From NCBI GenBank assembly GCA_951812755.1, contig OX638329.1:4968522-5032521 (forward strand): a stretch of DNA of 64,000 nt. The letters are read 5' to 3'. The first letter of the stretch is position 1. The number at the start of each line of letters is the position of its first letter. Position numbers and translations under genes: made by a program. The DNA comes from an uncultured Latescibacterota bacterium (GTDB taxonomy: Bacteria; Latescibacterota; UBA2968). Positions 45,039 to 54,267 of the stretch are shown in pieces. The notes beneath the pieces are model-generated. The model did not search any database. It was not told the origin of the DNA and was given only the letters and a program-made list of their open reading frames with translations.

Positions 45039-45986
45039 CTACTCACACGCAAGGGCGGCCAACAAGGCTTTGATATACCCAATTGAGTAGGCGAGCGCGT
45101 GGGTGTTGCCTGCAGCCCCATCCCCTTCGAGCGTCGGATAGTGGTCGGGATTCAGGCAGCCGTCGTAACCCACCCGCTTCAGCTCACGCAGGATCTTGAA
45201 CATGTTCATGTCCCCATCGTCGAGCAGGACCTCCTCAAACGCACCGGCGGTTGCAAAGCTCGCCCGCACGTTTCGAAAGTGAATCTCGAAGAGACGTCCC
45301 TTCCGCCCGTAGTTGTGAATCTCGTCCAGAACGAGTGGAAGTCCTCCGGCCTCCGCGCGTGTCCCGCAACAGTAGAGATAGCCGACACACGGGTTCGGAA
45401 AAGCATCGATCACCCGGTGGAATCCCAGCCCGCCGAAGAGCGCATCCTGCGTCGGAGGGTCGGAAGGATGCATCATCAGTCTGACGCCTGCGGCTTCCGC
45501 GATGGGCACGAGCCGTTTGTAAGCCGCACAAACGCGCTCCCACCGCTGCTCTCGCACTGCTATGGCCGGCGGCTCATCCCCTTCTGCGAGAGACAGACTG
45601 TCCCCTCGAGCCGGGTATCCGCCGCGGTGCGATGCCCGATAGCGTCCAATCATCCAGGGATCCGTGGAATAGTCGAAGTGTACCCGTCCGAGAGGATAGC
45701 CCGCTTCGCCGAGGACCTGGACGGACTCACACGCGGCGTCGAGTTCCTCCTCAGCCCCATCCTCTTCGTCCATGAACCGCTTCGATAGACCGGGCAAACT
45801 GATGCGATTTACCTGCAGGCCCCAGGAATGAACCCGTGTCTTCATTTTCAGTGCCTCGTCCAGATCGAAGACGCCACGGTCATCGGTCGGCAATGGCAGG
45901 GCATCAACGCAATCGACGCCCAGTTGAGTTAGCTGGCGCAACGACGCGTCGGACGGGTCTTGGCACCAGGCAGCTACTTTGATCAT
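45039..45986 (-). CDS. Mannonate-dehydratase-like (UxuA family) TIM-barrel protein
   Basis: A 315-aa xylose-isomerase-like barrel. RLMMHPSDPPTQDALFG resembles the HPDDPP metal block of UxuA, GYLYCCGTRAEAGG its CxG block, RLFEIHFRNV the following metal-binding strand, and CLNPDHYPTLEGD the C-terminal His/Asp. UxuA dehydrates D-mannonate to 2-keto-3-deoxygluconate, which would feed the KDG kinase at 24027. A plain sugar-phosphate isomerase/epimerase is the alternative. AGGAGG lies 6 bases before the ATG at 45986. Confidence 0.7.
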   Translation of the reverse strand: MIKVAAWCQDPSDASLRQLTQLGVDCVDALPLPTDDRGVFDLDEALKMKTRVHSWGLQVNRISLPGLSKRFMDEEDGAEEELDAACESVQVLGEAGYPLGRVHFDYSTDPWMIGRYRASHRGGYPARGDSLSLAEGDEPPAIAVREQRWERVCAAYKRLVPIAEAAGVRLMMHPSDPPTQDALFGGLGFHRVIDAFPNPCVGYLYCCGTRAEAGGLPLVLDEIHNYGRKGRLFEIHFRNVRASFATAGAFEEVLLDDGDMNMFKILRELKRVGYDGCLNPDHYPTLEGDGAAGNTHALAYSIGYIKALLAALACE

Positions 45987-46023
45987 GGGAAACCTCCTAT
46001 TGTAGTCTCAAACCCGAGCAGCA

Positions 46024-46869
46024 CTACTCCCCTTCTGGATGGCGGCCGCCGAGCAATTGAAGCAGGCGGTCGCTGGCAGACACCCGCGCATCTTTGGGAA
46101 TGGGCACCCGGTTCATCCATCCGAACCGCCGGAACGCCCAGTCAACCGCGTACTGCGACTGCATCAGGTATCGCGTGCGATCGGACCTGTTCGGTGCCCC
46201 CCGGTGCCAGCACTGCGGATCCTGCACGTAGATATCCCCCGCCTTGCAGAAAACAGCTACGGGACCTTGCCCCTCAAACTCCGGATTCTCCTGACTATTC
46301 GGCGCCTTGCCCGAAAGGTGGCTGCCGGGGACGTACTGCGTGGGACCGTGTTCGATCCGCTCGATATCGCTCAGTGCCATTTGCACGGTAATCCAGAGCA
46401 CCGGCGGTCGAATCCGGGGGTCGTGGCGAGGCACGCTCTCCGGGACGGGAAAGTGAACCGCGCCATCCACATGCCACCTTTCGATCGCCACGCCGGACTG
46501 GTTTCGCAGCACGTTCTGTCCACAGAACCGGCAATTGGGTCCGACAATCGCCTCGGCAAGGCTCAGGATCGGTTCCCGAAGAAGCATATCCCTGAAGATC
46601 CCGTCCAGCGCAATCGTATTCCGCAGGATAAACGGTCGATCCTCCTCACCGTGCATTTGCACGTAGCGGCGGTCATGCAAGCCGAGGTCTTCCTCTTCCG
46701 CAAGTAGAAGATCGTCGAGAAGCGCATCCGTTCGGTCCCTCAGTGCCTGCATTTCACCTGCTTCGAGCACGCCGGGGATATGCACGAAACCGTCCCTGTG
46801 GAAGCGGTCGATGATCTCCTGGATGGTCTCTTCTCCGAATGGCTCGCCGGATTGGATCGGACTCGACAA
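46024..46869 (-). CDS. Phytanoyl-CoA dioxygenase (PhyH) family protein
   Basis: A 281-aa Fe(II)/2-oxoglutarate oxygenase. ERWHVDGAVHFP holds HxD, PTQYVPGSHLSGKAP is the core loop, and VQDPQCWHRGAPNRSDRTRYLMQ carries the distal His and the Arg for 2-oxoglutarate. The start is TTG at 46869 with AAGGAG 8 bases upstream; no ATG fits. It is the first gene of the three-gene operon and lies downstream of the duplicated promoter (46932-46960). Unlike the PhyH at 11667, it belongs to a longer subgroup. Confidence 0.86.
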   Translation of the reverse strand: MSSPIQSGEPFGEETIQEIIDRFHRDGFVHIPGVLEAGEMQALRDRTDALLDDLLLAEEEDLGLHDRRYVQMHGEEDRPFILRNTIALDGIFRDMLLREPILSLAEAIVGPNCRFCGQNVLRNQSGVAIERWHVDGAVHFPVPESVPRHDPRIRPPVLWITVQMALSDIERIEHGPTQYVPGSHLSGKAPNSQENPEFEGQGPVAVFCKAGDIYVQDPQCWHRGAPNRSDRTRYLMQSQYAVDWAFRRFGWMNRVPIPKDARVSASDRLLQLLGGRHPEGE

Positions 46870-46930
46870 TGGAATTCTCCTTGAGATGGCCTGGAAGGAC
46901 GTTTTGGAACACCCTCTAATGTATCATCAA

Positions 46931-46977
46931 AAAAATAGCGACTCCAAAAACTCACGTCAAGCCGTTTGATCTTCTTT
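46931..46977. repeat. Copy B of the 45-bp duplication (gene end plus promoter)
   Basis: It matches 43446-43492 and holds the last codons of the DCC-family gene. It contains TTGACG (46955-46960), a 17-base spacer and TATTTT (46932-46937) on the minus strand, which would drive the PhyH operon. Confidence 0.85.
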
Positions 46978-47379
46978 TTTCCCTTCCACGCGCTCCCCAT
47001 AAGACAATTCACACGTCCCCGTATCGCACGCCACGCGACCTGAAAGATGGCGATATCGCGCAATCAACGCGTATCCCGCCCGAAAAACGAGATGCAAAAC
47101 CGGCACGCGATACAACCATGCAAACAGATGGAAGGGTGGCAGCCTGCGATAGATTTGATACACGGCATCCGCACCCACATAAATATCCTCTTTACTCACC
47201 ACCAGGCGCATACCCGTATTGAAATCCGACGACGCCAGCTTTGGAAAATGGTCTTCAATCCCCTGCGTCTGCCTGGGCAAATAATCAAACTGACTGCGCT
47301 TGTCCTTCTTTTTCATGCGGCGAACACTCCAGATACAAAAACGACATTCGCCGTCATATACAACAATGGGTTTCTCCAT
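46957..47379 (-). CDS. Thiol-disulfide oxidoreductase of the DCC family (DUF393)
   Basis: A 140-aa protein with the DCC motif at the start (IVVYDGECRFCIWSVRRM, DGxCxxC), followed by YLPRQTQGIEDHFP and ADAVYQIYRRLPPFHLF, all family features. It may act in thiol exchange; function is not established. The ATG at 47379 is preceded by GGAGG. Its stop region is duplicated at 43472. It lies 15 bp downstream of the oxidoreductase gene on the same strand. Confidence 0.85.
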   Translation of the reverse strand: MEKPIVVYDGECRFCIWSVRRMKKKDKRSQFDYLPRQTQGIEDHFPKLASSDFNTGMRLVVSKEDIYVGADAVYQIYRRLPPFHLFAWLYRVPVLHLVFRAGYALIARYRHLSGRVACDTGTCELSYGERVEGKKEDQTA

Positions 47380-47397
47380 CACGCCTCCGCGAAAAAC

Positions 47398-48588
47398 CTA
47401 ACTCCTCGGATAAAACACATCCACCAGAGTCTCCACATCGTCCCATGCACACAAAAATCGCTCTTCAAAACTGCGATGGATATTGTGCTCGACCTCTGTC
47501 TCGTCGGGCAGCGGGAACACAATCGTCTCTCGGTTGGCCTCAATTGACGCATTCACCGCCAGACTCATCTCCTGATCCAACCGACCCATCGCAGCCCCGT
47601 AATCCGGCTCGCGATCTTCTCGAACGGCATTGGCGATACTCAACAACTCATCAGCCACAGCCACTTGCCCTTCACTCAGCGCATAGTTTGCATAAGGATT
47701 CTCCCACGCAATCGCACCGCCGGGCAACTCATAGCGAATCTCGCGCAACACATTTACCCCATTTACCGTTTCCGTCACGCGCACAGGTTCATAAGCCACG
47801 CCCTGTGCCCCGGTTTCCAATTCACCCTTTGGCACAACATACACATTGCCATCCACAATGCTGCCCGCTGTCCCGTCAATCTCATCCATACCCGCCTGCT
47901 TGCGCCCGAGTGAACGCGCGTGAATCACATTGGAATACACCATAAGAGCAGCCACATCATTGTCAAATTCCAAAAAACTCAAACTCCATCTTTCCAAATC
48001 GTGATGGCGCTTCATGCGATCTATATGCGGAATCACGGGCGTTGTATGACTCAACCCAATCACCTGCCTGGGATTACCGCCAGCCAAAACGCGCAACAAA
48101 CTCATGCCGTGATACCCACCCTCGTGGCATATCCGATAGATCCGTCCAATCTCTCCAATAACATCTGATACGAGCACCTTCTTCTTTAACCGCTCAATCG
48201 GCGCGCGATAATAATTCTCGGCAACCTCCAGATAAACGCCCGCATCTCGCGCCGCGCGAATCATCATATCTGATGCCGGTCGAGTCATAGCAATAGGCGT
48301 CTCCACAACCTGATGCACACCTGCTTGCGCCAAAAAACAGCAAATCGCATGGTGCGCCACACCTGGCACCACCACATCGGCAACATCGATATCTTCATTA
48401 TCGACCAGGTCGCGCACACTCGTATAAGCCTTTACCCCGTGTTCTGCTGCCAAACTCTGGACTGTTTCCTCATCCTTATCGCAAATGGCGACAAAGTCAA
48501 AAACATCTGCCAACTGCACAATCACGGGCAAATGCGCCCCTGCGCCGCGCCGCCCGGCACCCACAAGTGCAATTTTGAGACGATCCAT
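47398..48588 (-). CDS. Gfo/Idh/MocA-family oxidoreductase
   Basis: A 396-aa NAD(P)-dependent sugar or inositol dehydrogenase-like protein. LKIALVGAGRRGAGAHLPVI is the Rossmann motif; the usual EKP signature is replaced by ETP (QVVETPIAMTR), and EVAENYYRAPIERLKKKV follows. Loss of the Lys in EKP, which normally acts in catalysis, means the activity may be altered. The ATG at 48588 has GGAGGG 6 bases upstream. The substrate is unknown. Confidence 0.8.
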   Translation of the reverse strand: MDRLKIALVGAGRRGAGAHLPVIVQLADVFDFVAICDKDEETVQSLAAEHGVKAYTSVRDLVDNEDIDVADVVVPGVAHHAICCFLAQAGVHQVVETPIAMTRPASDMMIRAARDAGVYLEVAENYYRAPIERLKKKVLVSDVIGEIGRIYRICHEGGYHGMSLLRVLAGGNPRQVIGLSHTTPVIPHIDRMKRHHDLERWSLSFLEFDNDVAALMVYSNVIHARSLGRKQAGMDEIDGTAGSIVDGNVYVVPKGELETGAQGVAYEPVRVTETVNGVNVLREIRYELPGGAIAWENPYANYALSEGQVAVADELLSIANAVREDREPDYGAAMGRLDQEMSLAVNASIEANRETIVFPLPDETEVEHNIHRSFEERFLCAWDDVETLVDVFYPRS

Positions 48589-48720
48589 AACATCCCTCCA
48601 ATAGAAATGGTGTTTTCGCCATTCTGCCAATGGTCTTACATCAATCTGCTTGCGGAATTTTTATCTTAACCTATCTTTGCGATAAATCAAACAATAATCA
48701 ACACAAAAGAGGAGCAGGTC

Positions 48721-49137
48721 ATGTCGCAAAACAAAACCATTGGGGGTGGGGGCTTTCACCACGTTGCTATTCGCGCCCACGACTTTGAAGCATCCGTAAA
48801 ATTTTATACCGAAGCGATGGGATTTCAAAAAAAAATCTCCTGGGGTGAAGGCAAAAGACGCGCCATCATGCTCGACACTGGGGATGGAAATTACCTCGAA
48901 ATTTTCGCCAATGGCACAGATGAACCCAAACCGGAAGGGTCCATTATTCACTTTGCATTGCGTACCAGCGACTGCGCCGCCGCCATCGAACGCGCCAGAG
49001 CAGCCGGTGCCCAAATCACTGTAGAACCCAAAGACGTCGAAATACCCAGCGAACCCCACAAAACCCCTGTACGCATTGCCTTTTGCAAAGGTCCCGACGG
49101 CGAAATCATCGAATTTTTTCAAAACGAACTGACTTGA
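48721..49137 (+). CDS. VOC-family (glyoxalase-like) protein
   Basis: A 138-aa single VOC domain. FHHVAIRAHDFEASVKFYTEAMGF, YLEIFANG, IHFALRTSD and GPDGEIIEFFQ give the beta-alpha-beta modules and the metal ligands (His, Glu, His, Glu). Relatives include glyoxalase I, dioxygenases and epimerases, so the reaction is open. GAGGAG precedes the ATG. It is divergent from the oxidoreductase gene across about 130 bp. Confidence 0.83.
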   Translation: MSQNKTIGGGGFHHVAIRAHDFEASVKFYTEAMGFQKKISWGEGKRRAIMLDTGDGNYLEIFANGTDEPKPEGSIIHFALRTSDCAAAIERARAAGAQITVEPKDVEIPSEPHKTPVRIAFCKGPDGEIIEFFQNELT

Positions 49138-49226
49138 TCAATTGTATGCGGAACCCCGCTTTGTCCTTAAACGTCTTACACAAGACACCACAACCGTTAT
49201 TACATTTGCCGGGAAAAGGAAAAATC

Positions 49227-49649
49227 ATGAACAAAATTATACCTGTTTTGTGTCTGATATTTGCAATCGCCGCATGCGGTGACGACAACCCCGCTGATTC
49301 GGGTCAACCGGTCGTCAATGAAACATTTAATCTGCCGAGCGGATCAAGTGAAGACTTTAGCTTTACCATTGACACAGATGTACAGCAAAACGTCATTCTT
49401 CAAGGCGAATTTAGCGTTGAAAACGGCAGTATTCAGATGGCTATTGTGACCGAATCCGAGTATCAAATCTGGCGAGAAGGGGGCACGCCCACCGTGATTT
49501 ATAGCACGGACATAGTATCTGGAGATACCTTTAGCTTTTCCATTGATGACAGTGACACCTACTACATCGTTTTTCTCAACACGGGGCCAAATACCGTAAC
49601 GGTCAAAGCCGAAATTTTCCTGCTCAGTACCGCTGAACCAGAGATTTAG
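49227..49649 (+). CDS. Small secreted lipoprotein of unknown function
   Basis: A 140-aa protein with a lipoprotein signal ([20 protein letters not shown], lipobox AIAAC). The mature part looks all-beta ([41 protein letters not shown]), like pre-peptidase C-terminal or jelly-roll domains. AAAAGGA precedes the ATG at 49227; longer ORFs upstream run into the VOC gene. frdA follows after about 140 bp. Confidence 0.75.
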   Translation: MNKIIPVLCLIFAIAACGDDNPADSGQPVVNETFNLPSGSSEDFSFTIDTDVQQNVILQGEFSVENGSIQMAIVTESEYQIWREGGTPTVIYSTDIVSGDTFSFSIDDSDTYYIVFLNTGPNTVTVKAEIFLLSTAEPEI

Positions 49650-49792
49650 ACTACCCGGAAAAATACCCGCCTGTGTTATCAGATATGCGGCGTCTGAGAC
49701 GCATTTTTAGCCCAATTTTCCGATTGACGAGACAAGAAGAACAAGTTATAATTACTCCTACTCATTATCAATCACAGTTAAACGAGGTATTT

Positions 49793-51499
49793 ATGAACAT
49801 CCCCAAGCACGACGTGCTCTTAGTGGGTGGAGGGGGTGCGGGCCTGCGTGCAGCAATTGCCGCATCTGAAACTTATCGTGGTGCAGATATTGGCGTAGTC
49901 TCCAAAGTCTATCCCATGCGAAGTCATACCGTCTCTGCCGAAGGTGGCACCGCAGCGGTCCTGCGCGAAGACGACAATCTGGATCTGCATGCTTATGACA
50001 CCATCAAAGGCAGCGATTTCCTCGGCGATCAGGACGTGGTAGAAGCCTTTGTCAAAGAAGCCGTCGATGAAGTCATCCAGTTAGAACACTGGGGCTGCCC
50101 CTGGAGCCGCGACGAAGACGGCCGAGTAAGCGTCCGCGCATTTGGTGGTATGAGTGTTAAACGCACGCTCTATGCCGCTGACAAAACCGGCTTCCACATG
50201 CTGCACGCCCTCTTTCAAACGTCTCTCAAATACGACGCCATTACCCGATACGACGAATGGTTTGTCACCTCTTTACTCGTCGAAGATGGCAGGGTATGCG
50301 GCGTCACGGCTCTCAACATCCGATCCGGCAACATTCACGCCATTAGTGCAAAATCCGTCATTATATGCACGGGTGGCGCGGGCAAAATTTTTCCTTTTAC
50401 CACCAATGCCGCCATCAAAAACGGCGACGGAATGGCTCTTGCCTACCGCATTGGCTGTCCTCTAAAAGACCTCGAATTTGTGCAATATCACCCCACGGGC
50501 CTGCCCGGCACGGGCATCTTAATGACCGAAGCCTCGCGGGGCGAAGGCGGTCACCTCGTCAACAGCAAAGGCGAACGCTACCTGAGCGAATACGTGCCCG
50601 GCAAAATGGAACTCGGTCCGCGCGACATCTTATCTCGCTCCTTTATTCACGAAGAGCGCAAGGGCAACGTCTTTGAAGGTCCCGATGGCAGCTACGTTCA
50701 CCTCGACCTTCGGCACCTGGGCGAAAAAGTCATCGACGAAAAACTGCCCTTTGTGCGCGAACTCACCCGCAATTACGTCGGCATTGACCCCGTTATCGAA
50801 CCCATTCCCGTGCGTCCAGTCGTCCACTACTGCATGGGCGGCGTACATACCGATATCCATGGCGCAACACCTATCTCTGGTCTTTATGCCGCAGGCGAAG
50901 CGGCTTGTGTCAGCCTCAATGGCGCCAATCGCCTGGGATCCAACTCACTGACCGAATGCCTCGTCTTTGGCGCGCGCGCAGGCCAGGTAGCCGCGCAACA
51001 CGCCGCCGACACCGACTTTGCAGATTCGGCCTCGATGGTCAAAATGGCGCAAGACGAACAAAAACGCATTGAAACTCAATTCTTTGGCAACAACGGCAAA
51101 GAGCGCGTGGCCAATATCCGCGATGATCTCCGCCAAACCATGGAAGAAGGCGCGGGTATTTTCCGCACGGAAGACGCGCTCAAAGCCACTTGTGACACCA
51201 TTCGCGCCCTCAAAGAACGGTATAAAAATATCGGCATAGACGACCACTCGCGCGTCTTCAATACCGATCTCGTCAATGCCCTCGAACTGGGTTACATGCT
51301 CGACGTTGCCGAAGGACTCGCACACTCGGCCCTCTTGCGACGCGAATCTCGAGGCTCTCATGCGCGATCGGACTATGAAGAGCGCGACGATGAAAACTTC
51401 CTCAAACACTCTCTGGCCTATCAAACCGATGGCGACCCCCGCATCGAGTACATGCCCGTAACACTCACCCGCTGGGAACCCGAAGAACGAACCTATTAA
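49793..51499 (+). CDS. frdA: Fumarate reductase/succinate dehydrogenase flavoprotein subunit
   Basis: A 568-aa flavoprotein that interconverts succinate and fumarate. [19 protein letters not shown] binds [18 protein letters not shown] has the His for covalent [28 protein letters not shown] and the active-site Arg region [13 protein letters not shown] follow, with [24 protein letters not shown] near the end. The ATG at 49793 has GAGG upstream. First gene of a four-gene operon frdABCD. Confidence 0.94.
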   Translation: MNIPKHDVLLVGGGGAGLRAAIAASETYRGADIGVVSKVYPMRSHTVSAEGGTAAVLREDDNLDLHAYDTIKGSDFLGDQDVVEAFVKEAVDEVIQLEHWGCPWSRDEDGRVSVRAFGGMSVKRTLYAADKTGFHMLHALFQTSLKYDAITRYDEWFVTSLLVEDGRVCGVTALNIRSGNIHAISAKSVIICTGGAGKIFPFTTNAAIKNGDGMALAYRIGCPLKDLEFVQYHPTGLPGTGILMTEASRGEGGHLVNSKGERYLSEYVPGKMELGPRDILSRSFIHEERKGNVFEGPDGSYVHLDLRHLGEKVIDEKLPFVRELTRNYVGIDPVIEPIPVRPVVHYCMGGVHTDIHGATPISGLYAAGEAACVSLNGANRLGSNSLTECLVFGARAGQVAAQHAADTDFADSASMVKMAQDEQKRIETQFFGNNGKERVANIRDDLRQTMEEGAGIFRTEDALKATCDTIRALKERYKNIGIDDHSRVFNTDLVNALELGYMLDVAEGLAHSALLRRESRGSHARSDYEERDDENFLKHSLAYQTDGDPRIEYMPVTLTRWEPEERTY

Positions 51500-51509
51500 A
51501 GGAAAATTT

Positions 51510-52262
51510 ATGAGCGATCTCCGAACCATAAAAATCACGGTATTGCGCTATCGTCCAGAAGAAGAGGACGAGCCGACCGAACAGACTTACGAAGTTGAAT
51601 TTCGCGACGACTGGGTCGTTCTCGACGCGCTCAACCACATCAAAGACCACATCGATGGCACGCTTTCATTCCGCTGGTCTTGCCGAATGGGCGTGTGCGG
51701 CAGTTGCGGCATGATGGTCAATGGAGAACCCAAACTCACCTGTGCCGCGATGTTGCGCGACTATTATCCCAACGAAGTGCGCGTGGAACCCCTGGTCAAC
51801 TTCCCCATTGTCCGCGATCTCGTCACCGACATGACCGATTTTATGGACAAACTCAAAGCGGTCAAACCCTGGATCATCCGAGAAGAAGAAAAACCCGTAT
51901 CCGAAGGGGAATACCTCCAGACACCGGATCAGCTCAAAGATTACAAACAATTCAGCCAGTGCATCAACTGCATGCTCTGTTACGCAGCCTGTCCAGTCTA
52001 TGGACTCGAACACGACTTCGTCGGTCCGGCCGCAATTGCGCTGGGCCACCGCTACAACCTCGATTCCCGAGATGAAGGCAATCAGCAACGTCAACACATT
52101 ATTGCCAGCAAAGAAGGCATCTGGGAATGCACGTATGTAGGTGAATGCTCCGTCGTTTGTCCCAAACACGTCGATCCCGCAGAAGCCATTCAACAGACCA
52201 AAGTGGCAACCACAACCAACCGCCTCAAATCGCTTGTCATGCCCTGGGGAAACAAAAAATGA
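51510..52262 (+). CDS. frdB: Fumarate reductase/succinate dehydrogenase iron-sulfur subunit
   Basis: A 250-aa subunit. The N-terminal ferredoxin domain binds [2Fe-2S] ([22 protein letters not shown]), and the C-terminal domain binds [4Fe-4S] and [3Fe-4S] ([14 protein letters not shown] and [17 protein letters not shown]). It passes electrons between FrdA and the quinone. It lies 10 bp after frdA and overlaps frdC by 4 bp (ATGA). Confidence 0.95.
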   Translation: MSDLRTIKITVLRYRPEEEDEPTEQTYEVEFRDDWVVLDALNHIKDHIDGTLSFRWSCRMGVCGSCGMMVNGEPKLTCAAMLRDYYPNEVRVEPLVNFPIVRDLVTDMTDFMDKLKAVKPWIIREEEKPVSEGEYLQTPDQLKDYKQFSQCINCMLCYAACPVYGLEHDFVGPAAIALGHRYNLDSRDEGNQQRQHIIASKEGIWECTYVGECSVVCPKHVDPAEAIQQTKVATTTNRLKSLVMPWGNKK

Positions 52263-52693
52263 TGCTCGATTCCGAAACGACCAAAACCTATACGCGCCCC
52301 ATATCCAAAGCCTGGTGGCTGCGCGACCGCGGATATTTTAATCGCAGATATTTCATGTTCTTGCTCCGCGAACTCACAAGCGTATTCGTCGCCCTGTATG
52401 TTGTGCTCTTTATCTACGAACTTTTTCTTTTGACAAAAGGGCAAGAAGCACACGCTGCGTTCCAGGAATCTCTCAGATCGGGTCCCTTTATTGTCTTTTT
52501 TCTCATCGCCCTGCTCTTCGCCCTGTACCATAGCTGGACATGGTTGGGGCTAACGACCAAAATGCAGGCGGCTGGACGTGGCCTCGTCAAAATTGGCACA
52601 AAGACCTTGCCACCCATTTTTGTCGCACTGGGGTCTTATGGCGCGTGGCTTGTTGCGACCTGTGTCATCGCCTACCTATTCCTAACTCTTTAG
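52259..52693 (+). CDS. frdC: Fumarate reductase membrane subunit C
   Basis: A 144-aa protein with three membrane segments. [30 protein letters not shown] is the FrdC N-terminal signature (Arg-rich with WW). [16 protein letters not shown] follows. This is the heme-free, two-anchor E. coli-type layout rather than the single cytochrome b of other classes. Its start overlaps the frdB stop. Confidence 0.88.
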   Translation: MMLDSETTKTYTRPISKAWWLRDRGYFNRRYFMFLLRELTSVFVALYVVLFIYELFLLTKGQEAHAAFQESLRSGPFIVFFLIALLFALYHSWTWLGLTTKMQAAGRGLVKIGTKTLPPIFVALGSYGAWLVATCVIAYLFLTL

Positions 52694-52708
52694 ATCGAGG
52701 ATATCGCT

Positions 52709-53071
52709 GTGAATTACAAAGAACACAAAAGCGAACCCTTCTGGTGGGGCATGTTCTCTCAAGGTGGTGTTATTGCCGCACTCCTCATACCCATCCACAT
52801 TTTTTTATGTGGTCTGGCTGTTCCACTGGGGCTTATAGACCCCGAACTTCTGTCTTACGAGCGAATAACAGCACTGCTCCAAAATCCGTTAGTCAAAGTC
52901 TATCTCTGTGTCCTGCTCATCTTCCCCCTCTACCACGCGGCTCACCGAATCCGCTTCACCCTCGCCGAAATCGGATTGCACAGCCTCGCCAAAGTCCTGC
53001 CCGTTCTCTGCTATGGCGGCGCACTATTAGGCACAGCGGTAGTCCTCTACATCTTGTGGGTATTGTTCTAA
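52709..53071 (+). CDS. frdD: Fumarate reductase membrane subunit D
   Basis: A 120-aa protein with three membrane segments. SEPFWWGMFSQGGVIAALLIP is the FrdD signature and HAAHRIRFTLAEIGLH the last loop before helix 3. GTG at 52709 is the start, with GAGGAT 8 bases upstream. With FrdC it anchors FrdAB in the inner membrane and binds quinone. A terminator follows. Confidence 0.88.
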   Translation: MNYKEHKSEPFWWGMFSQGGVIAALLIPIHIFLCGLAVPLGLIDPELLSYERITALLQNPLVKVYLCVLLIFPLYHAAHRIRFTLAEIGLHSLAKVLPVLCYGGALLGTAVVLYILWVLF

Positions 53072-53091
53072 GCCATCTTATAAAAAATAAA

Positions 53092-53128
53092 AAGCTCGGA
53101 TGAATTCTAAAGAAGTTCATCCGAGCTT
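53092..53128. terminator. Bidirectional terminator after frdABCD
   Basis: aagctcggatgaa (53092-53104) and ttcatccgagctt (53116-53128) form a perfect 13-bp stem. A/T-rich DNA on both sides suits termination of frdD and of the convergent SGNH hydrolase gene. Confidence 0.8.
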
Positions 53129-53153
53129 GTGTTTTGTAGCAAAAGACCGATTT

Positions 53154-54221
53154 CTATTTTGTTTTCTTTATCTTTCTAATCTTCCTGACCTTTCTAATGG
53201 TCCCGCCCCGCTCATCGCGATCTAACAGAGACCCCAACCTCCCCGCAACGCGCTCTCCCATCTCGATCATCCCGTGATCCCCCGGATGAATCAGATCCAC
53301 CGTCAACCCACCGATATTGCTCAACATGTCTGTCCCCTCAATCAAATGTGCATTCTCATGGGGACAACTATCCACCGCATCTCGCAATGCTTGCCTGAAA
53401 GCCGCCGTCCTTTCGCGTTCTTCGGCATCGCCACAAAATTCTCTAAAATGCGGATAAATAGTAATACACCCCACGGGACGGTCGGGATTCGCACCTGCAA
53501 CCGCATTTACCATATACGTCACGCGCTCAGAAAACTCCGACAGAGAAAATCCCGCACCCATCATATTGACCGACAAAGCCAGCGTCGCCACATCCCAATC
53601 GTCGCGCGCGGCAATATAATCGGCCAATTCGCGTTCGCAATAAGCCGACCCACCCACGCCTAAATTGATCAAATCCGCTCCCAAACGCCACGCCACCTGA
53701 CTCACATAGGTCAAATGCATAGCCGTAGCCGATGCGCCGTGTGTAATCGACGTGCCATAGCTCAAATATCGCCGCCTTGGCAATTCATCAACCGTGGGTG
53801 GGCGAAGTCCTTCGCCCTCAATACCGTGGTAGTGCAAACTGGTATTTCTCAGAACCAGGCGCCACACATCGCGCGAAAAAGGCAAATCCCGCACCGCTTC
53901 AAGCGTCTTTAGTCTTGCGGGATAAGTCAATTCCAACGTCTTTGGCTCTTTCCCAATTTGAAAACGCTCTTTCCCTTGAAAAGGGCCAAAAAACGGAATC
54001 ACTTCAGCCGATCCACCCGGGCTGGACAGCGTCACATGGACCTTATCACCCGCGCTCACAAAACGGATCTCCGATCCCGCCGGACTCAACATGCGTTCCT
54101 GGGCACCTGCATTCAAACACAACCGCACATCTTCGGGCACGCGCTGCACCCGAAGCCCATCTCTCCCTGCAACTTCTCGCAATTCAGCTACATTGTGAAA
54201 TTCGACATTGTCGTGGATCAT
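53154..54221 (-). CDS. SGNH/GDSL-family hydrolase
   Basis: A 355-aa esterase-like protein. An N-terminal beta-sandwich (about residues 1-140) precedes the SGNH domain: RRYLSYGTSITHGASA (block I, with Ser in GTSIT), INLGVGGSAYCE (Gly block), LALSVNMMGAG (block III with Asn) and DLIHPGDHGMIEMG (block V with Asp and His). Such two-domain enzymes include acetyl-xylan-type esterases. The C-terminus is a basic tract (RKVRKIRKIKKTK) from a 9-bp-period repeat. TAGGAG precedes the ATG at 54221. Confidence 0.83.
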   Translation of the reverse strand: MIHDNVEFHNVAELREVAGRDGLRVQRVPEDVRLCLNAGAQERMLSPAGSEIRFVSAGDKVHVTLSSPGGSAEVIPFFGPFQGKERFQIGKEPKTLELTYPARLKTLEAVRDLPFSRDVWRLVLRNTSLHYHGIEGEGLRPPTVDELPRRRYLSYGTSITHGASATAMHLTYVSQVAWRLGADLINLGVGGSAYCERELADYIAARDDWDVATLALSVNMMGAGFSLSEFSERVTYMVNAVAGANPDRPVGCITIYPHFREFCGDAEERERTAAFRQALRDAVDSCPHENAHLIEGTDMLSNIGGLTVDLIHPGDHGMIEMGERVAGRLGSLLDRDERGGTIRKVRKIRKIKKTK

Positions 54222-54267
54222 AAAAAAACTCCTATTTTGCGTTAATACACCAATACACCCATCAGAC

